NCBI GenBank assembly: GCA_009801085.1
Contig: VNWV01000012.1
Span: 124,001 to 188,000, forward strand
Direction of reading: 5' to 3'
DNA: 64,000 nt
From: Lasiodiplodia sp. COLG20
Lineage: Eukaryota; Ascomycota; Dothideomycetes; Botryosphaeriales; Botryosphaeriaceae
The translations under genes and the position numbers were made by a program. The notes under the pieces were generated by a model. It was not told where the DNA came from. It made no database searches and worked only from the letters and a program-made list of their open reading frames with translations. This document shows, one piece after another, positions 20,633-32,209 of this stretch (within the stretch, counting starts at the first letter, position 1; each line of letters starts with the position of its first letter).

Positions 20633-22959
20633 TCACCTAGGCGCATACGACTGAAAATCCAACAACGGGAAGCTCATATCCCAATCCGTCATCGACCACA
20701 GCTCGTCCAACACATCATCGCTGCTGCTCTCTCCTCCTCCACCACCACCACCACCACCGTGCACCGGAACCGCCGCACCAGCCCGTCCAAACGCCGGCGC
20801 AGCAGGAGACATCCGGTGGTGCCCATTACCCTCCTCCTCTTCCCCATCATCCGCATCGGCTGCAACATCACCCGTCCGCCGATACCCTCCTTCTTCTCCC
20901 TGTACCGCGTCATCGCCAGCGGCTGCTCCAAGACCCCTTCGCGCATTGCTATTGTTGCGCAACGCATTCACCCGTGCAAGCATCTGCTCGAGCGCCGCGG
21001 CGATGCTGCGGATGGGCTCGCGGCTCAGGCTGCTGCCCAGCCTGCGCACCAGCGCCAGGCCGGTCCGGACGAGCTCGACGTGGCGTTCACGAACCGCGCT
21101 GTGGTCGTGGCTGTGGTCGTGGTCATAGACGGCGGCGAGGACGAGGACGAAGCAGGCGCTTTCGAGGAAGAAGGCGTGGTTGTAGAAGCCCTGATTAGCC
21201 AGTCAGTGTTGTTAGCAGCGTGGAGAAGGATAGGGGGCAGGGTGAGGAGAAAGGGGGGGCAGGGAAGAGAGAGAGTGTGTGTGTGGACTGACCTCGACAC
21301 CGATTTGGAGAAAAAAGAGAGACTCGGAGAGCAGCACGATGGACTGCGCGGAGTTGAGGCAGGCGCGGACGGCTGGGGCGAGATTGACGGCTTCGATGAC
21401 GAGGTTGGGTTTGCGGCCACTTGCTTGCTGGCGGCGGCGGAGCTCGGAGGCGAGGAGGACGAAGGGTCGGTACACGATTAGGATGGTGAAGTGGTATACT
21501 GAGGGTGGGATGAGTGTTGTACAGGGCAAGATCGGCGGCTGGACGTACGGTAAGATATTGTTACGTGCCATGAAAGGGCCTCGCCGGTGAGGGCGTATAA
21601 CTGCCCTCCGATTTCGAGTGACAGATCTTCTTTTAGGGTGCGTGAAAATCCAAGAAGTTGTTGATAGACGGAATTCACACGGTCCATGTCATTGGCTATG
21701 GTCATGGTAGTATCGGGACGGTAGATGCGGTAAGCAGAGCGAACAATGGTGCACAGGCGGACGAACGAGCCCATGTGAGATGGCTGCTCGAGCGTTGGCG
21801 CGACGATATCGTCTTCGGTCATGCTGGGATTTCTGCCGATCATGAAGCATACCATGCTCTCGGCGCAGTACAGTGCCCACATGGTCTGTTTGGCCTCGAG
21901 CGAGGTTGCGCGGTGGATGCCGGCGGCGAATGCTTTGCGGACAGCGCTGCCGAGCTGCAGGTAGGATATGTTGGGATTCCCGGACTCAAACTCACACTGA
22001 GCCATTAGGAGGGCGACCTGTACTGCTCGGAGACTGATAGCGTAGAGCATGCTTTCTGTCTCCGCGCGAGCTTGGGCGAGGAGGTGCTCCCTACACGGAT
22101 TGTCTTTCGCGAGTGCCGCACCAGTGGCCATTGCAACAACGACAAGCGCCCTGTCGGCCTGCTCCAGGGATGGATTCTCACTCGGGATATAGAGCTTCTC
22201 GAGCGTCAAACTCAGCTTCTCGGGCTCCAGAAACGGAGTAAGGTGGTGAGCCGTCAGGAGAAAGTTGCGTAACGAGGCTCTTGCGAGGTCCTGGCTAATA
22301 AAAACGCTTTGATTTGCACGAGATGCCGGCTGTGGAATGCAGTCGAAAGCGATGTTCTGATAGTTATACCGCTGGATGCTCTCGTCTCCATCATGGACTT
22401 CATCTACGCCAGGCAGCGGGTGCGGCACCGGCGCGGCCTGGCTTGGCAGGTGAACATCGAGATGCTGCAAGAGGGAGAATACCGAGGAAGCTCCATAGAA
22501 AAGCTCGGTGCCAGCAGCAGCATGAGTGGTGCGGATATTGTTGAAAATGTGCATGCGAGGAGGCGTGGCATGGTCAGATGCGGTGGGTTCCCTCGCCGTT
22601 GTGGTCCGCCCACTATGAGAGGAAGGAGGAGCCCGGGAGCTTCGGTTTCGGAAGGTAGTGCGGTACGAACATGTGGTTCTCCGCCTGGTGCAAATGCTAC
22701 AGGGCGTTTGGCCGTCACATCTTTGTTTCCTCCGACGACATTCTGGAGCACGGTAAGCATCCGAATCCTAAATAAGGTAGTGATAGCGTACCCTCGCATG
22801 CTTTCGAGATCTTGGGACTTCTAATAGAACCTAAAGAATGGACGAAGAAAACACAGCATCAGCATCGGGGGAGCTACGGGTATTCGGGGAGAGAGCGGAC
22901 ACACCCAAAGTAGCCGAACGTTGAGGTGAACGTCCGAAAGGAGACGACTGTACCGACAT
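20633..22959 (-). CDS. Zn(II)2Cys6 transcription factor with fungal-specific domain
   Basis: Predicted 683-residue DNA-binding regulator in the nucleus. Exons are 22959-22905, 22830-22792, 22742-21549, 21498-21293 and 21190-20633; phases fit exactly. The zinc cluster is assembled from three exons: Cys30, 33, 40, 46, 49 and 56 in a CX2CX6CX5CX2CX6C pattern. Without the 39-base second exon the first two cysteines vanish, so a simple caller would report a cluster-less protein starting at 22554. A fungal-transcription-factor middle homology region follows (FLQLGSAVRKAFAAGIHR-like and WALYCAESMVCFMIGRNPSM). The C-terminus has an Ala/Gly-rich segment with a nine-glycine run and an acidic end. It faces the PDR transporter across an 877-base shared promoter, suggesting it regulates that gene. 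Confidence 0.92.
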
Positions 22960-23836
22960 GAGGGTATTATCTTGGAATTTCGGATCGCAAGTGAAAGGCG
23001 GAAGAGGTTGTTCGACTTTGGTGTTGATCCGATGGATCCCGCGCCTTGCCCCGAGACGCTTGGTCCGATGGCGACGGATCGGAATGAATTTCCTGATTTG
23101 GACTAGTCATCGGACCCGACCTCTCTACCACCCGTCCTTGACTTGAGTCATTGATACTGCCAGGGAGCTATTCTTCATGAGCGATAAGCCGTTGCACTAT
23201 ACAGACGGGTATTGCATCTGAAGGCTAGCGTTTATTTTTTCGCTCATGCCATGGGCAGTTGAAGCTATCGCCCGGACGAGAGTGTCAAACTAAAAACTTT
23301 ATACGTCTGGACGATAGCTTCAACTACCCATGAGTTGTTTTTCTTTTTTGTAATAACAAAAAAGCTGAGGTATAGTTACCCTCGAGGATCCTGCTATTCT
23401 TCGTGCTAGCCTTCGGCTGCAGTACCCCTCTGTACTGGTGCCTCAGAAAAGTGAGCATATTTTGGTGGAAATGCATTAAAGCGTTCACTAAAAATGGCAT
23501 CATTGCTATCCAAAGGATCAGACTGGAATTGTGCCTGCTTCCGAAGATGACATTCCGAGATCATAAATCACTCGAACCCAACGTCAGTATCCGAACACTT
23601 TGCCTTCCGTTCTCGCCCCGATAAGCAAGAAATATTCGGAATCATCCATTCGGATACTTGCTCATGGTCGGATCAGATAGTGCACACCATGCCTGTATGA
23701 CACATGGCCGCAGTCAAGACTTCGGCTCACTCTTGAATACTCGTCCACATAGAGACCTTTTTTAAATGATACCTGAACTCTCGCTTTCTCCCACGGCAGG
23801 CTCTCTTTCACCCTTCAGAAGACCTTTTGTCTGAAA
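22960..23836. promoter_or_regulatory. Divergent promoter, regulator/ABC transporter, with inserted MITE
   Basis: An 877-base spacer between the start codons of the Zn2Cys6 factor and the PDR transporter. Foldback copy D occupies 23200-23434, near the middle. CGG-type half sites typical of Zn2Cys6 targets occur (for example near 23,053-23,117, with several CGGA/TCCG words), but I cannot define an operator. Confidence 0.45.
23200..23434. mobile_element. TA-flanked foldback MITE, copy D
   Basis: A complete copy, 235 bases, starting TACAGACGGGTATTGC and ending GCAGTACCCCTCTGTA. The internal hairpin pairs GAAGCTATCGCCCGGACG with CGTCTGGACGATAGCTTC. It carries the same flanking blocks as copy A (GGCTAGCG near the left end, CTATTCTTCGTGCTAGCC near the right end). 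Confidence 0.83.
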
Positions 23837-26800
23837 ATGGCGAAGTCATCAGCTCCCAATGGCTCCAATTCCTCTCTAGATTCCAGAGTCCTCGATCAAT
23901 CCGGTTCTGTTGATGAGAAACGGAGTGATACAGACAATCGACAACTCAAGTACCTTACTGTCACTTTTCGGAATCTCTCGATTACCGCAAACGAAGCTGG
24001 CACCGACTACGGCGACACTTTCCTCTCCGAGATAGATCCAAGAAGGCTCTTCTCATGCTTTAGCCGGCGAAATCAGACCAAGAAAGTACTAATGCACGCC
24101 ACATCATTGTAACACCGTGCCTCCCGCTAACGCTGTGTAGTTTATCCTCCACAACGTTTCCGGGCAAGTGAGGCCGGGTGAGATGGTAACGACTCCCCGG
24201 CTTATTTCTCCTCTATCACTCCCAGCTAAGTTTGACCACAGCTCCTTGTCCTTGGCCGACCTGGGGCTGGCTGCACTTCGCTTCTGCGAATGCTTGCCAA
24301 TGATCGCGAGTCCTTCCCTGCAATCGAGGGCGAAGTGCGGTTTGGTAGTGCGGACCACGTCGAAGCGAACACATTCCGACATCAAATGCTCTTCAACAGT
24401 GAAGATGACATTCACTTTCCCACATTGACCGTGACACAAACAATGCGCTTTGCACTACGAAACAAAGCTCCCGACAACAGGCCTGCTTACCTACGGTCAA
24501 AAGATGATTTTGCGGAAGAGCTCGGCAACGACATCCTTGAACAGCTCGGCATTGGGCACACAAAAGGCACATTGGTCGGCAACGAATTCGTTCGTGGGGT
24601 CTCGGGTGGCGAAAGAAAACGAGTTTCGATAGCAGAGGTGATGGCCGGACAGGTATGTTTTATTCAAAGAGTTGTTGCTACCTTGGCTGAATGGACGCCA
24701 GGCTCCCATTCAATGTTGGGATAACTCTACCAGGGGCCTCGATGCAAGCACAGCACTGGATCTCGGGAGAGTGCTTCGACGGACGGCACAAGAGCAGAAG
24801 AAGTCAATTGTTGCCACCTTTTACCAGACTGGCAATGGGTTGTATGACCAATTCGACAAGGTGCTCGTCCTGTGTGAAGGTCGAACAATTTACTACGGAC
24901 CGAGGGCACTGGCCAAGTCCTATTTTGAGGATATGGGTTTCGTGTGTCCGCCTGGAGGCGCGGTTGCGGACTTTCTGACGGCTGTGCCTGTGCATACCGA
25001 ACGCGTTATCAGGTCTGGGTTTGAAAACAAAGTACCCAATACCGCGGAAGAATTCGAGTCAAGGTACTACAAGAGTGCCATATGGCAAGCCATGGACCAG
25101 GAAACAGTGGATTGCAATTCCCTTTCTTACGAGATTGACAACCTCAGAGATGTCATGACACTCGAGAGGCAAAGATCACCCCTCTTACGGAAGATGCAAA
25201 GCGTCTACACCGTCAGCCTAATGCACCAAGTTTGGGCATGCACCATCAGGTAATTGGCTACACCCAAAATTCTGATCAAGCACTAACAGCATGGCAGGTC
25301 CTTTGAGATAATGTGGGGAGACCGGTGGTCTGTAGCTATCAAGGCCATCTCAGCTCTCATCCAAGCCCTCGTTTGTGGATCCGTCTTCTACAATCTCTCC
25401 GACGCCAGCGATTCGGTTTTCCTGCGTCCGGGTGCTCTGTTCTTTGGAATCCTCTACTTTGGATTGCAGTCTCTGGCAGAAACAACAGCATCCTTTCTCG
25501 GGAGGCCGATTTTATCACGCCACAAACGCTTCGCCTACTACCGACCCACGGCCTTTTGCATCGCATCCGTGATTGTCGATATTCCCGTGTACATGTTCCA
25601 AGTCACCGTCTTCACCATAGTACTCTACTTCATGTGTCACTTCCAGTATGATGCAGCCAAGTTTTTTACGTACTGGATAGTACTCAACGTCACGGTCTTC
25701 TGCTTCGCTTCCGAGTTCCGAGCCATTGGTGCGTTGTTCAAGAACTTCGGCAATGCATCGAAAGTCTCTGGCTTTGTGATCATGATCATGATGGTCTGCG
25801 CAGGTAAGTTGCTCCAGAATCACACATTTTGCACAAATCATTGACAGCAACGGGGTCCAGGCTACATGATCCCCTTCAACTCGATGCACGTCTGGTTCCG
25901 CTGGATCTTCTACATCAACCCAGCTTCGCATGCGTTTGAGTCGCTGATGGCCAACGAATGGAGCGGTTTGGAGTTGACTTGCATTACGCCTCAGTACATC
26001 CCGTATGGCGAGAGCTACACTGACGATCGGTACCGCTCGTGTACGGTGGCCGGGTCGAGCGGCAAGGTAATCCCCGGTGATGCATACATCGCGGCACAGT
26101 ACAGCCATTCCAAGCATCACGTCTGGCGGGGATTCGGAATAATCATCGGCTTCTGGATATTCTTTGCATGTCTCACCGCCATTGGATTTGAGAAAGCAGA
26201 CAGTTCCGGTGGCTCATCGCGTCTCCTGTTCAAACGCGGAAGTAAGCTGCAACGCACCCCAGTACCTTCAGATGTGGAGAAAGCCAGTGTGACCACTGCG
26301 CAGAAGCGCTCTCCGACGGGGCCGCCGGCCGAAGACATAGCCTCCTCCTCGCACCAGTCCACCTTCACGTGGAAGAACCTGAACTACTACGTCAAGTACA
26401 GAGGAGAGGACAAGCAACTGCTGCGGGACGTCTGCGGATACGTCAAACCAGGATGCCTGCTCGCCCTCATGGGGACGTCCGGCGCCGGCAAGACTACGCT
26501 CATGGACGTGTTGGCGCAAAGAAAAGATGCCGGGCGCATCGAGGGATCCATTCTCGTTGACGGATTGCCTCAGGATATCACTTTCCAACGCACCACGGGA
26601 TACTGCGAGCAAAACGACGTCCACGAAGCCACCGCGACCGTGCGGGAAGCCCTGTTGTTCTCCGCCCGTCTCCGCCAGGACTACGAGATTCCAGACCAGG
26701 AAAAAGTTGATTACGTGGAAAACATCATCGACCTCCTCGAGCTGCGGGACATCCAAGACGCGCTTGTGGGCACGCCGGGAGCTGGCCTCACCATCGAACA

Positions 26801-28407
26801 GAAGAAGCGGCTGACGCTTGGAGTGGAACTGGTTGCGAGGCCGAAGCTGCTCTTCTTGGACGAGCCGACCAGCGGACTTGACGGCCAGAGCGCTTTCAGT
26901 ATAGTACGCTTCATGCGTAAGCTGGCGGAAAATGGCCAGGCTGTCATATGCACGATCCATCAGCCGTCAGCGTTCGTGTTCAATGCGTTCGACTCACTCC
27001 TGCTCCTCGCCAAGGGCGGCCGCACAACCTTTTTCGGCGAGACGGGAGAGGGGTCTTCCAAGTTGCTTGAGTACTTTGCGCGCAACGGCGCTCCATGCGC
27101 ACCTGACGTCAACCCAGCAGAGCATATCATCGATGTTGTGCAGGGAAGGCAGGGCTCTGGCCAGGACTGGGCGCAGATATGGCGCGAGTCTCCCGAGTGC
27201 AAGAGAACCCTCGAAGAGTTGGATCGCTTGAACGAAAGCATACGATCCCATGCCCAAGGACATGGCATCGAAAACCATGCGGATCTTTCACGCAGCTTCG
27301 CCACTCCTCTGCTACATCAAATGAAGCAAGTAACAATCCGCCAATCTGTTGCGCTGTGGAGGAATCCAGATTACGTGTGGAACAAAATCCTTCTCCACGT
27401 CGTCCAGGCGCTCTTCTCCGGTTTCGCCTTTTGGAAGGTCGGCAATGGAACCTTTGATCTTCAGCTGCGCTTGTTTTCCGTATTCAACTTTGTCTTCATC
27501 GCACCTGGTGTCATCAACCAGCTGCAGCCTCTCTATCTGCGGAACCGGGACATATTCGAAACACGCGAGAAAAAGGTACGTTCGTGTGCTACCATCAACA
27601 GAAGCAAGAAAGGTGCTGACAGTTACTGCAGTCCAAGACTTACCATTGGTTCGCCTTCGTCTTCGCCCAATGTGTCTCCGAAATCCCCTGGCTCATACTC
27701 TGCGGCACGCTCTACTTCATCTGCTGGTACTTCCCATCCGGCCTGCCCATCCAGGCCTCAATCTCAGGCCAGATCTTCTTCCAAATGATCCGTCAGTCCA
27801 CTCACCACCCTCCCCCTTCCCCCTCTCAGCAATCTTCCAGCACTAAGACCCACCACCACCCCACACAGTCTACGAGCTCCTCTACACCTCCATCGGCCAA
27901 GCCATCGCGACGTACGCGCCGAACGAATACTTCGCGTCGCTAATGAACCCGATCGTGCTCGGCGCCGGCCTGATCACCTTCTGCGGCATCGTCGTGCCGT
28001 ACGGGCAGATCACGGCCTTCTGGCGCCACTGGCTCTACTGGCTGGACCCGTTCTCTTACCTCGTCGGCGGCCTGCTGACGCAGCTGCTGTGGGACGTGGA
28101 CGTGCGCTGCTCATCCAGCGAGCTCACGTCCATCCCGCTGCCACCCAGTAACACCACATGCGGCGATTACATGGCCGCGTTCCTCGAGGAGAATGCTGGG
28201 TACGTGGTTGAGCCGGGGAGTAGGGTCAGTTGTGAGTATTGTGCGTATAAGACGGGGGCGGAGTACGCGCGGACGTTTAATTTGAATGCGAGGTACTACG
28301 GGTGGAGGGATGTGGGGATCACGGTGCTGTTTTGCATCAGCTCTTATGCTATGGTGTTTGTGATGATGAAGTTGAGGAGCAAGGCGACTAAGAGCGCCTC
28401 TGGGTAG
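23837..28407 (+). CDS. Full-size PDR-type (ABC-G) multidrug ABC transporter
   Basis: Predicted 1,390-residue plasma-membrane efflux pump in the (NBD-TMD)x2 order typical of fungal PDR proteins. Eight exons: 23837-24085, 24141-24185, 24242-24652, 24702-25249, 25298-25803, 25861-27575, 27632-27791 and 27869-28407. NBD1 has GRPGAGCTS, with Cys in place of the Walker A Lys as is normal for PDR pumps, signature VSGGERKRVS, and Walker B-region WDNSTRGLDAST. NBD2 has a canonical Walker A GTSGAGKTTL, the family's degenerate signature LTIEQKKRLTLGVEL, and LLFLDEPTSGLDGQ. The asymmetry of functional sites is therefore intact. Two six-helix membrane domains follow the NBDs, with a Cys-containing extracellular loop before the last helix. 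The N-terminus before NBD1 is somewhat short. Its neighbour on the other strand is a Zn2Cys6 regulator. Confidence 0.95.
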
Positions 28408-28844
28408 GGTGTGGGGTTCTGAAAACAATTAGAGATGGGCAGTCGGTGAAAAGAGAAATAGCAGGTATGCTCGTCGGCGCATGAGAATTCCATTGGACGT
28501 CGTAGCACCGGTAGATAAAATACTCTATTTCTCTCTGGAAAGGGGGAATATGTAGATTAGCAATAGCTTTATGAAGGCCAAAAGTGAGAAATTGGCAGCG
28601 TGATAGCATTAATCATTGAACCTCTCCATCTTTCTCCTCTGAACGAATCTTCGTAAACCATTTAGAAGTCTTCATATGCTGCAAATGCCCCAGTCTTGCG
28701 GGTGGTATTGATGCCGAAGTGACTCAGGGGAAGTAGCCGTGTTTATACCTCCGGGAACTTTCATTGAAGCGGCTTTTGCGCGTATACAACGTGCCTGTGG
28801 AGTTGCTTAGCTGTAGGCTTTGTATATGTACCACTCAGACAGAC
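28408..28844. other. Convergent 3' spacer
   Basis: A 437-base gap between the stops of the ABC transporter and the methyltransferase. It presumably holds both terminators. I see no gene or repeat. Confidence 0.5.
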
Positions 28845-30137
28845 TTACAGATTATGTTGAAGCCTCAGCGCCGGATTCTTCAGCTCCTGGCGCACCTTCG
28901 CCAGGAACACGAGAACCTCCTCATACTTCCACCCCCTCAGCGTCGTAAACGGCCTCAACGACAAGCCCTCAAAGCCCTCGAGGAACTGCATCAGGTCGAA
29001 GGCGCCAATCTCCTTCATGGTCTTGTCCTTGGGCCACGTCCCCGTCGGGATGGGCAGCAGCTTGTGGGTAACATTAACAAAGCCGGCATCCTCGACCCAG
29101 CGCTGCAGGCTGGGGCCGGGCTCCGGGTCCATGCCGAGCGACTTGATGCCCTCGATGAGCTCGGTGCACCACGCGTCGAGCGGCGATGCAGGACCCGGCT
29201 GGTAGTCGCCGCCGTTGGTGTAGAAGCGCATGTCGAAGTCCTGGAACTCGACCCAGCCGCCGGGAGCGGTGCTGGCGTGCGCCTGCCGCATCAGCCGCGG
29301 CCAGTTCTTGATCGAGCCCGCCATGAAGCGGCTGTGGATGAAGTCGAAGGGCGCGCTGTGCAGCCAGTCGGCTTCGACGTCGTCGATTTCGAAGCGCACG
29401 TTGGGAGGGACGCTTGGCGGAGAGTGTGTGTGAGCTAGAGTTGGTAGACTTGATGATTGTTCTTAGACTTACAAACTTGGCTGCACGGGGCTCAAGTCAT
29501 TCCCGAGGATCTTGATGAGAAGGGTTTAGCAGCTTTGATCGAGCTTGGGATGTCTTGAATCACCTGAGCGTTGGGGAACTGGTCAGCCATCTCCATGGCC
29601 CAGACGCCGGTTCCGGTGCCAATGTCGAGAATGCGGTGGGTTGTTCGCGGGTCAATAGGTGCGAGGTGCAGTTTGTCGCCGCAGCGGCGAACGACTATGT
29701 GGTGACATATGTCGAGACGATCGAGTTCGGACTACGCACCATGAACCTCGATGCTGAATGCATGATAATGACTCAGGCCTTACTTCATCGTTGGGGAGCC
29801 AGTACGCTGGAACGATGATCAGTCACAGGGATGGCGTGGACACTTGTTACGCTTACATCTGTTTGTTATTTCGGCGTGATATCGCCGTCCGTTCTCGTAT
29901 GTGTAATCGAGGATACTTGATTTCAATGATGCAGTATAGCTCTGTCTGGGAATAATGTTGGCCGCTATACGTCATTTCGCTTTGCTACTTACGCATCTTT
30001 TCCTAGGGCTGGTTCGTCCTCATTCAAAGCGCTCTACGGCGTTTGCGACATCAGCCGTAAGCTACAGGACCCTATACATTTTGCAAAGGCGGAGGTACCG
30101 GATCAAACTCAATCTGCTCCTCCGAATGCCCGTCCAT
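28845..30137 (-). CDS. LaeA-like SAM-dependent methyltransferase
   Basis: Predicted ~313-residue class I methyltransferase of the fungal TAM/LaeA-like (UMTA) family. I assembled six exons: 30137-30078 (MDGHSEEQ...), one starting SYTASLKSSILDY, one giving SYWLPNDE, one with the SAM-binding motif ILDIGTGTGVWAMEMAD, a short GNDLSPVQPS exon, and a last exon ending at 28845. The characteristic order ENGRRYHA - WLPND - LDIGTGTG - GNDLSPxQP - VPPNVRFEIDDVE - FDFIHSRFMAGSI - PGGWVEFQDFD is complete. One intron in the model has an AAG acceptor and is the least certain join. Relatives include the global regulator LaeA, but most paralogues methylate unknown small molecules, so a regulatory role is not implied. 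Head-to-head with the GST gene. Confidence 0.88.
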
Positions 30138-31345
30138 GGTTGGTCGTCTGGGCTGAAAGATGTGGGTACAGCGAAAGGGGTCGACAGGTCCAGGTCTGGG
30201 GGAAGCGGCGCAGCAAAGAATCCGGAGACGCGGCGCGCGCACATGTGGGGTAACTGCAGATACCTGCCCCATCCGGCCAAGGCTGGTACGGCACAGCGTG
30301 CGAGTCATTCCAGTGTCTTACGAGCATGGTCATACGTTGAGTTTCATCCTGATACGACGGAATCCATTCCGTCAATTATTACCAGACAGGCCACTCTGAC
30401 AGCCAGAGATAGAGGCGACAAGTCGCATTGTCATCATGCATGCAAAGCTCTCATAACATCCATCTATTCACTAAGCATACTGTACCATAATGTAGCATTG
30501 TGTATGTATACATATATGTTCAGCATTGTGTGTGCCATGGGGACGCAAGGTGCTGCCACAAGAAGCCAAGAAATTGGCAAGGCTTAGAAGAGATAAGGAA
30601 ACGAAAACAGGGCTTCAATTTCTGTCACATAAGCTTATCTTTTGGTATCATTATCAACCAACAGAAAAAACTGCAGATCAGAAAAATGATCCTTCATGGT
30701 CCGCGAGCAACTGCACTCAGCTTATGCGGGTAGTGAGACCTTCTGTCCAGGCGTTCTTGTGTAGCCGTGAGCCCTGTGTTTACATCCGAGCGATGGCCTC
30801 GACCATCTTCAATACGACCTTACGTACTTTTTTTTTTTTTTTTTTTTTGAATGGGCTATGGTGGCACATTCACTTTGAAACCAACCCAGAGGACCATGTT
30901 TGCTTTTGCTTTATACCATCTTCCGAATCGGCAGGCGTATGTGTAGCGTAGTACTCATGTAAGACTCGTTTTCTTCTGGTTGGGTTTTACAGGGGTTATT
31001 GCAGCCGACGGCTAGCGTGGATTAATTTTTCGCTCATGCCATTGGCAGTTGAAGCTATTACCCGGATGGAAATGTGGAATTGTACATTCACGTCCAGACG
31101 ATAGCTTCAACTACCCACATATGATATTTTTCTAAGTAAAAGCCAAGGCATAGTAACGCCTGGAGCCTTGCCATTCTTCACGCTAGCCTTCAGCTACGAT
31201 ATTGTACCCCTCTGTAGACAGTAACAGCCAATCAGTGCTAACCAACCCGGGAAGGTGGGGCCAAAGAATCCACCCTTGCATTGGTTTCCATTCTTCTCCA
31301 CATCTCACACACTCTTCCACCAGCTCTGCGCCCATTGACCGGAGA
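30138..31345. promoter_or_regulatory. Divergent spacer methyltransferase/GST with MITE copy E
   Basis: About 1.2 kb between two start codons. It contains a run of about 20 T residues near 30,828-30,848 and the complete foldback copy E at 30988-31216, which ends 129 bases before the GST ATG. Small open frames in it look random. Confidence 0.45.
30988..31216. mobile_element. TA-flanked foldback MITE, copy E
   Basis: About 229 bases, from TACAGGGGTTATTGCAGCCG to TTGTACCCCTCTGTA. The internal hairpin pairs GAAGCTATTACCCGGATG with CGTCCAGACGATAGCTTC; it is more diverged than in copies A and D. Layout and flanking words match copies A and D. Confidence 0.8.
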
Positions 31346-32086
31346 ATGCCCATCCGCGCAACAGCCCTCCACCTCCACCACGCGCCCCTCTCCGGCTGCA
31401 GCGCCCGCGTCCGCATCGCCCTGCACCTCAAGCGCCTCCACGACAGCCTCCCCATAACCTACCACCCCGTCAACCTCTCCGCCTCCGACCACCACACCCC
31501 CGCCTACCGCTCCCTCAACCCCAACACCAGCATCCCAACCCTCGTCGTCGAGCTCGCCAGCCAGCAGCCCAACATCACCATCACCCAATCCCTCGCCATC
31601 ATCGACGCCCTCGACAACCTCTTCCCCGACTCCCCTCCGCGCCTGATCCCGGCCCCATTCACTTCTGGGGACTCTATCGTCGCATCGCTCCGTCGCCGCG
31701 CTACCGTTCTTGATCTCGTAGGTCTCATCGCCTGCGACGTTCAACCACCAGCAAATAAGCGGTGGCGGGACGCCATAACTCAGGACTACGGAGGCGACGG
31801 GGAGGCGTGGGCGCGGCGGGTGTATGAGAGGGGGCTGGGGGCGTATGAGGAGCTGCTGGCTACTGAGGAGCGAGAGCGAGGGAGGTTCAGTGTTGGAGAT
31901 GAGGTTTCGGCGGCGGATGTGTTTCTCGTGCCGGCGGTGGAGGGGGCGACGAGGGTGGGCTGCGAGGTGAGGAGGTGGCCCAGGGTGAAGGGTGTGGTGC
32001 GGGAGTGTGCGCGGTTGGAGGCGTTTAGGGTGGATGGGTTGGGGGTTGTTGGGGAGGAGTCTGGTGAAGGGGGAGGAAAGTGTTGA
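31346..32086 (+). CDS. Glutathione S-transferase, zeta class (maleylacetoacetate isomerase-like)
   Basis: Predicted 246-residue cytosolic GST, single exon. The N-terminal thioredoxin-like domain carries SGCSARVRIALHLK, matching the zeta-class SSCX(W/H)RVRIAL catalytic motif in which the Ser/Cys activates glutathione. This is followed by SIPTLVVE (cis-Pro) and ITQSLAIIDALD, where the Gln-Ser pair binds the glutathione gamma-Glu. The C-terminal helical domain has the FSVGDEVSAADVFLVPAV block (N-capping Asp). It may be a true maleylacetoacetate isomerase of tyrosine catabolism or a detoxifying paralogue. No other tyrosine-pathway gene is near, which favours the second. Confidence 0.88.
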   Translation: MPIRATALHLHHAPLSGCSARVRIALHLKRLHDSLPITYHPVNLSASDHHTPAYRSLNPNTSIPTLVVELASQQPNITITQSLAIIDALDNLFPDSPPRLIPAPFTSGDSIVASLRRRATVLDLVGLIACDVQPPANKRWRDAITQDYGGDGEAWARRVYERGLGAYEELLATEERERGRFSVGDEVSAADVFLVPAVEGATRVGCEVRRWPRVKGVVRECARLEAFRVDGLGVVGEESGEGGGKC

Positions 32087-32209
32087 GGTGGTTTGACATG
32101 GGCTTTGGTTGATGATCGTGTTGGTATTTTTTGAGAAGCCTGCTATCTGCCTTGTTTCTCTCTGCCTCCTTTTTGCATACTATTTACATTCAGCAAAGTT
32201 CACTCCTTT

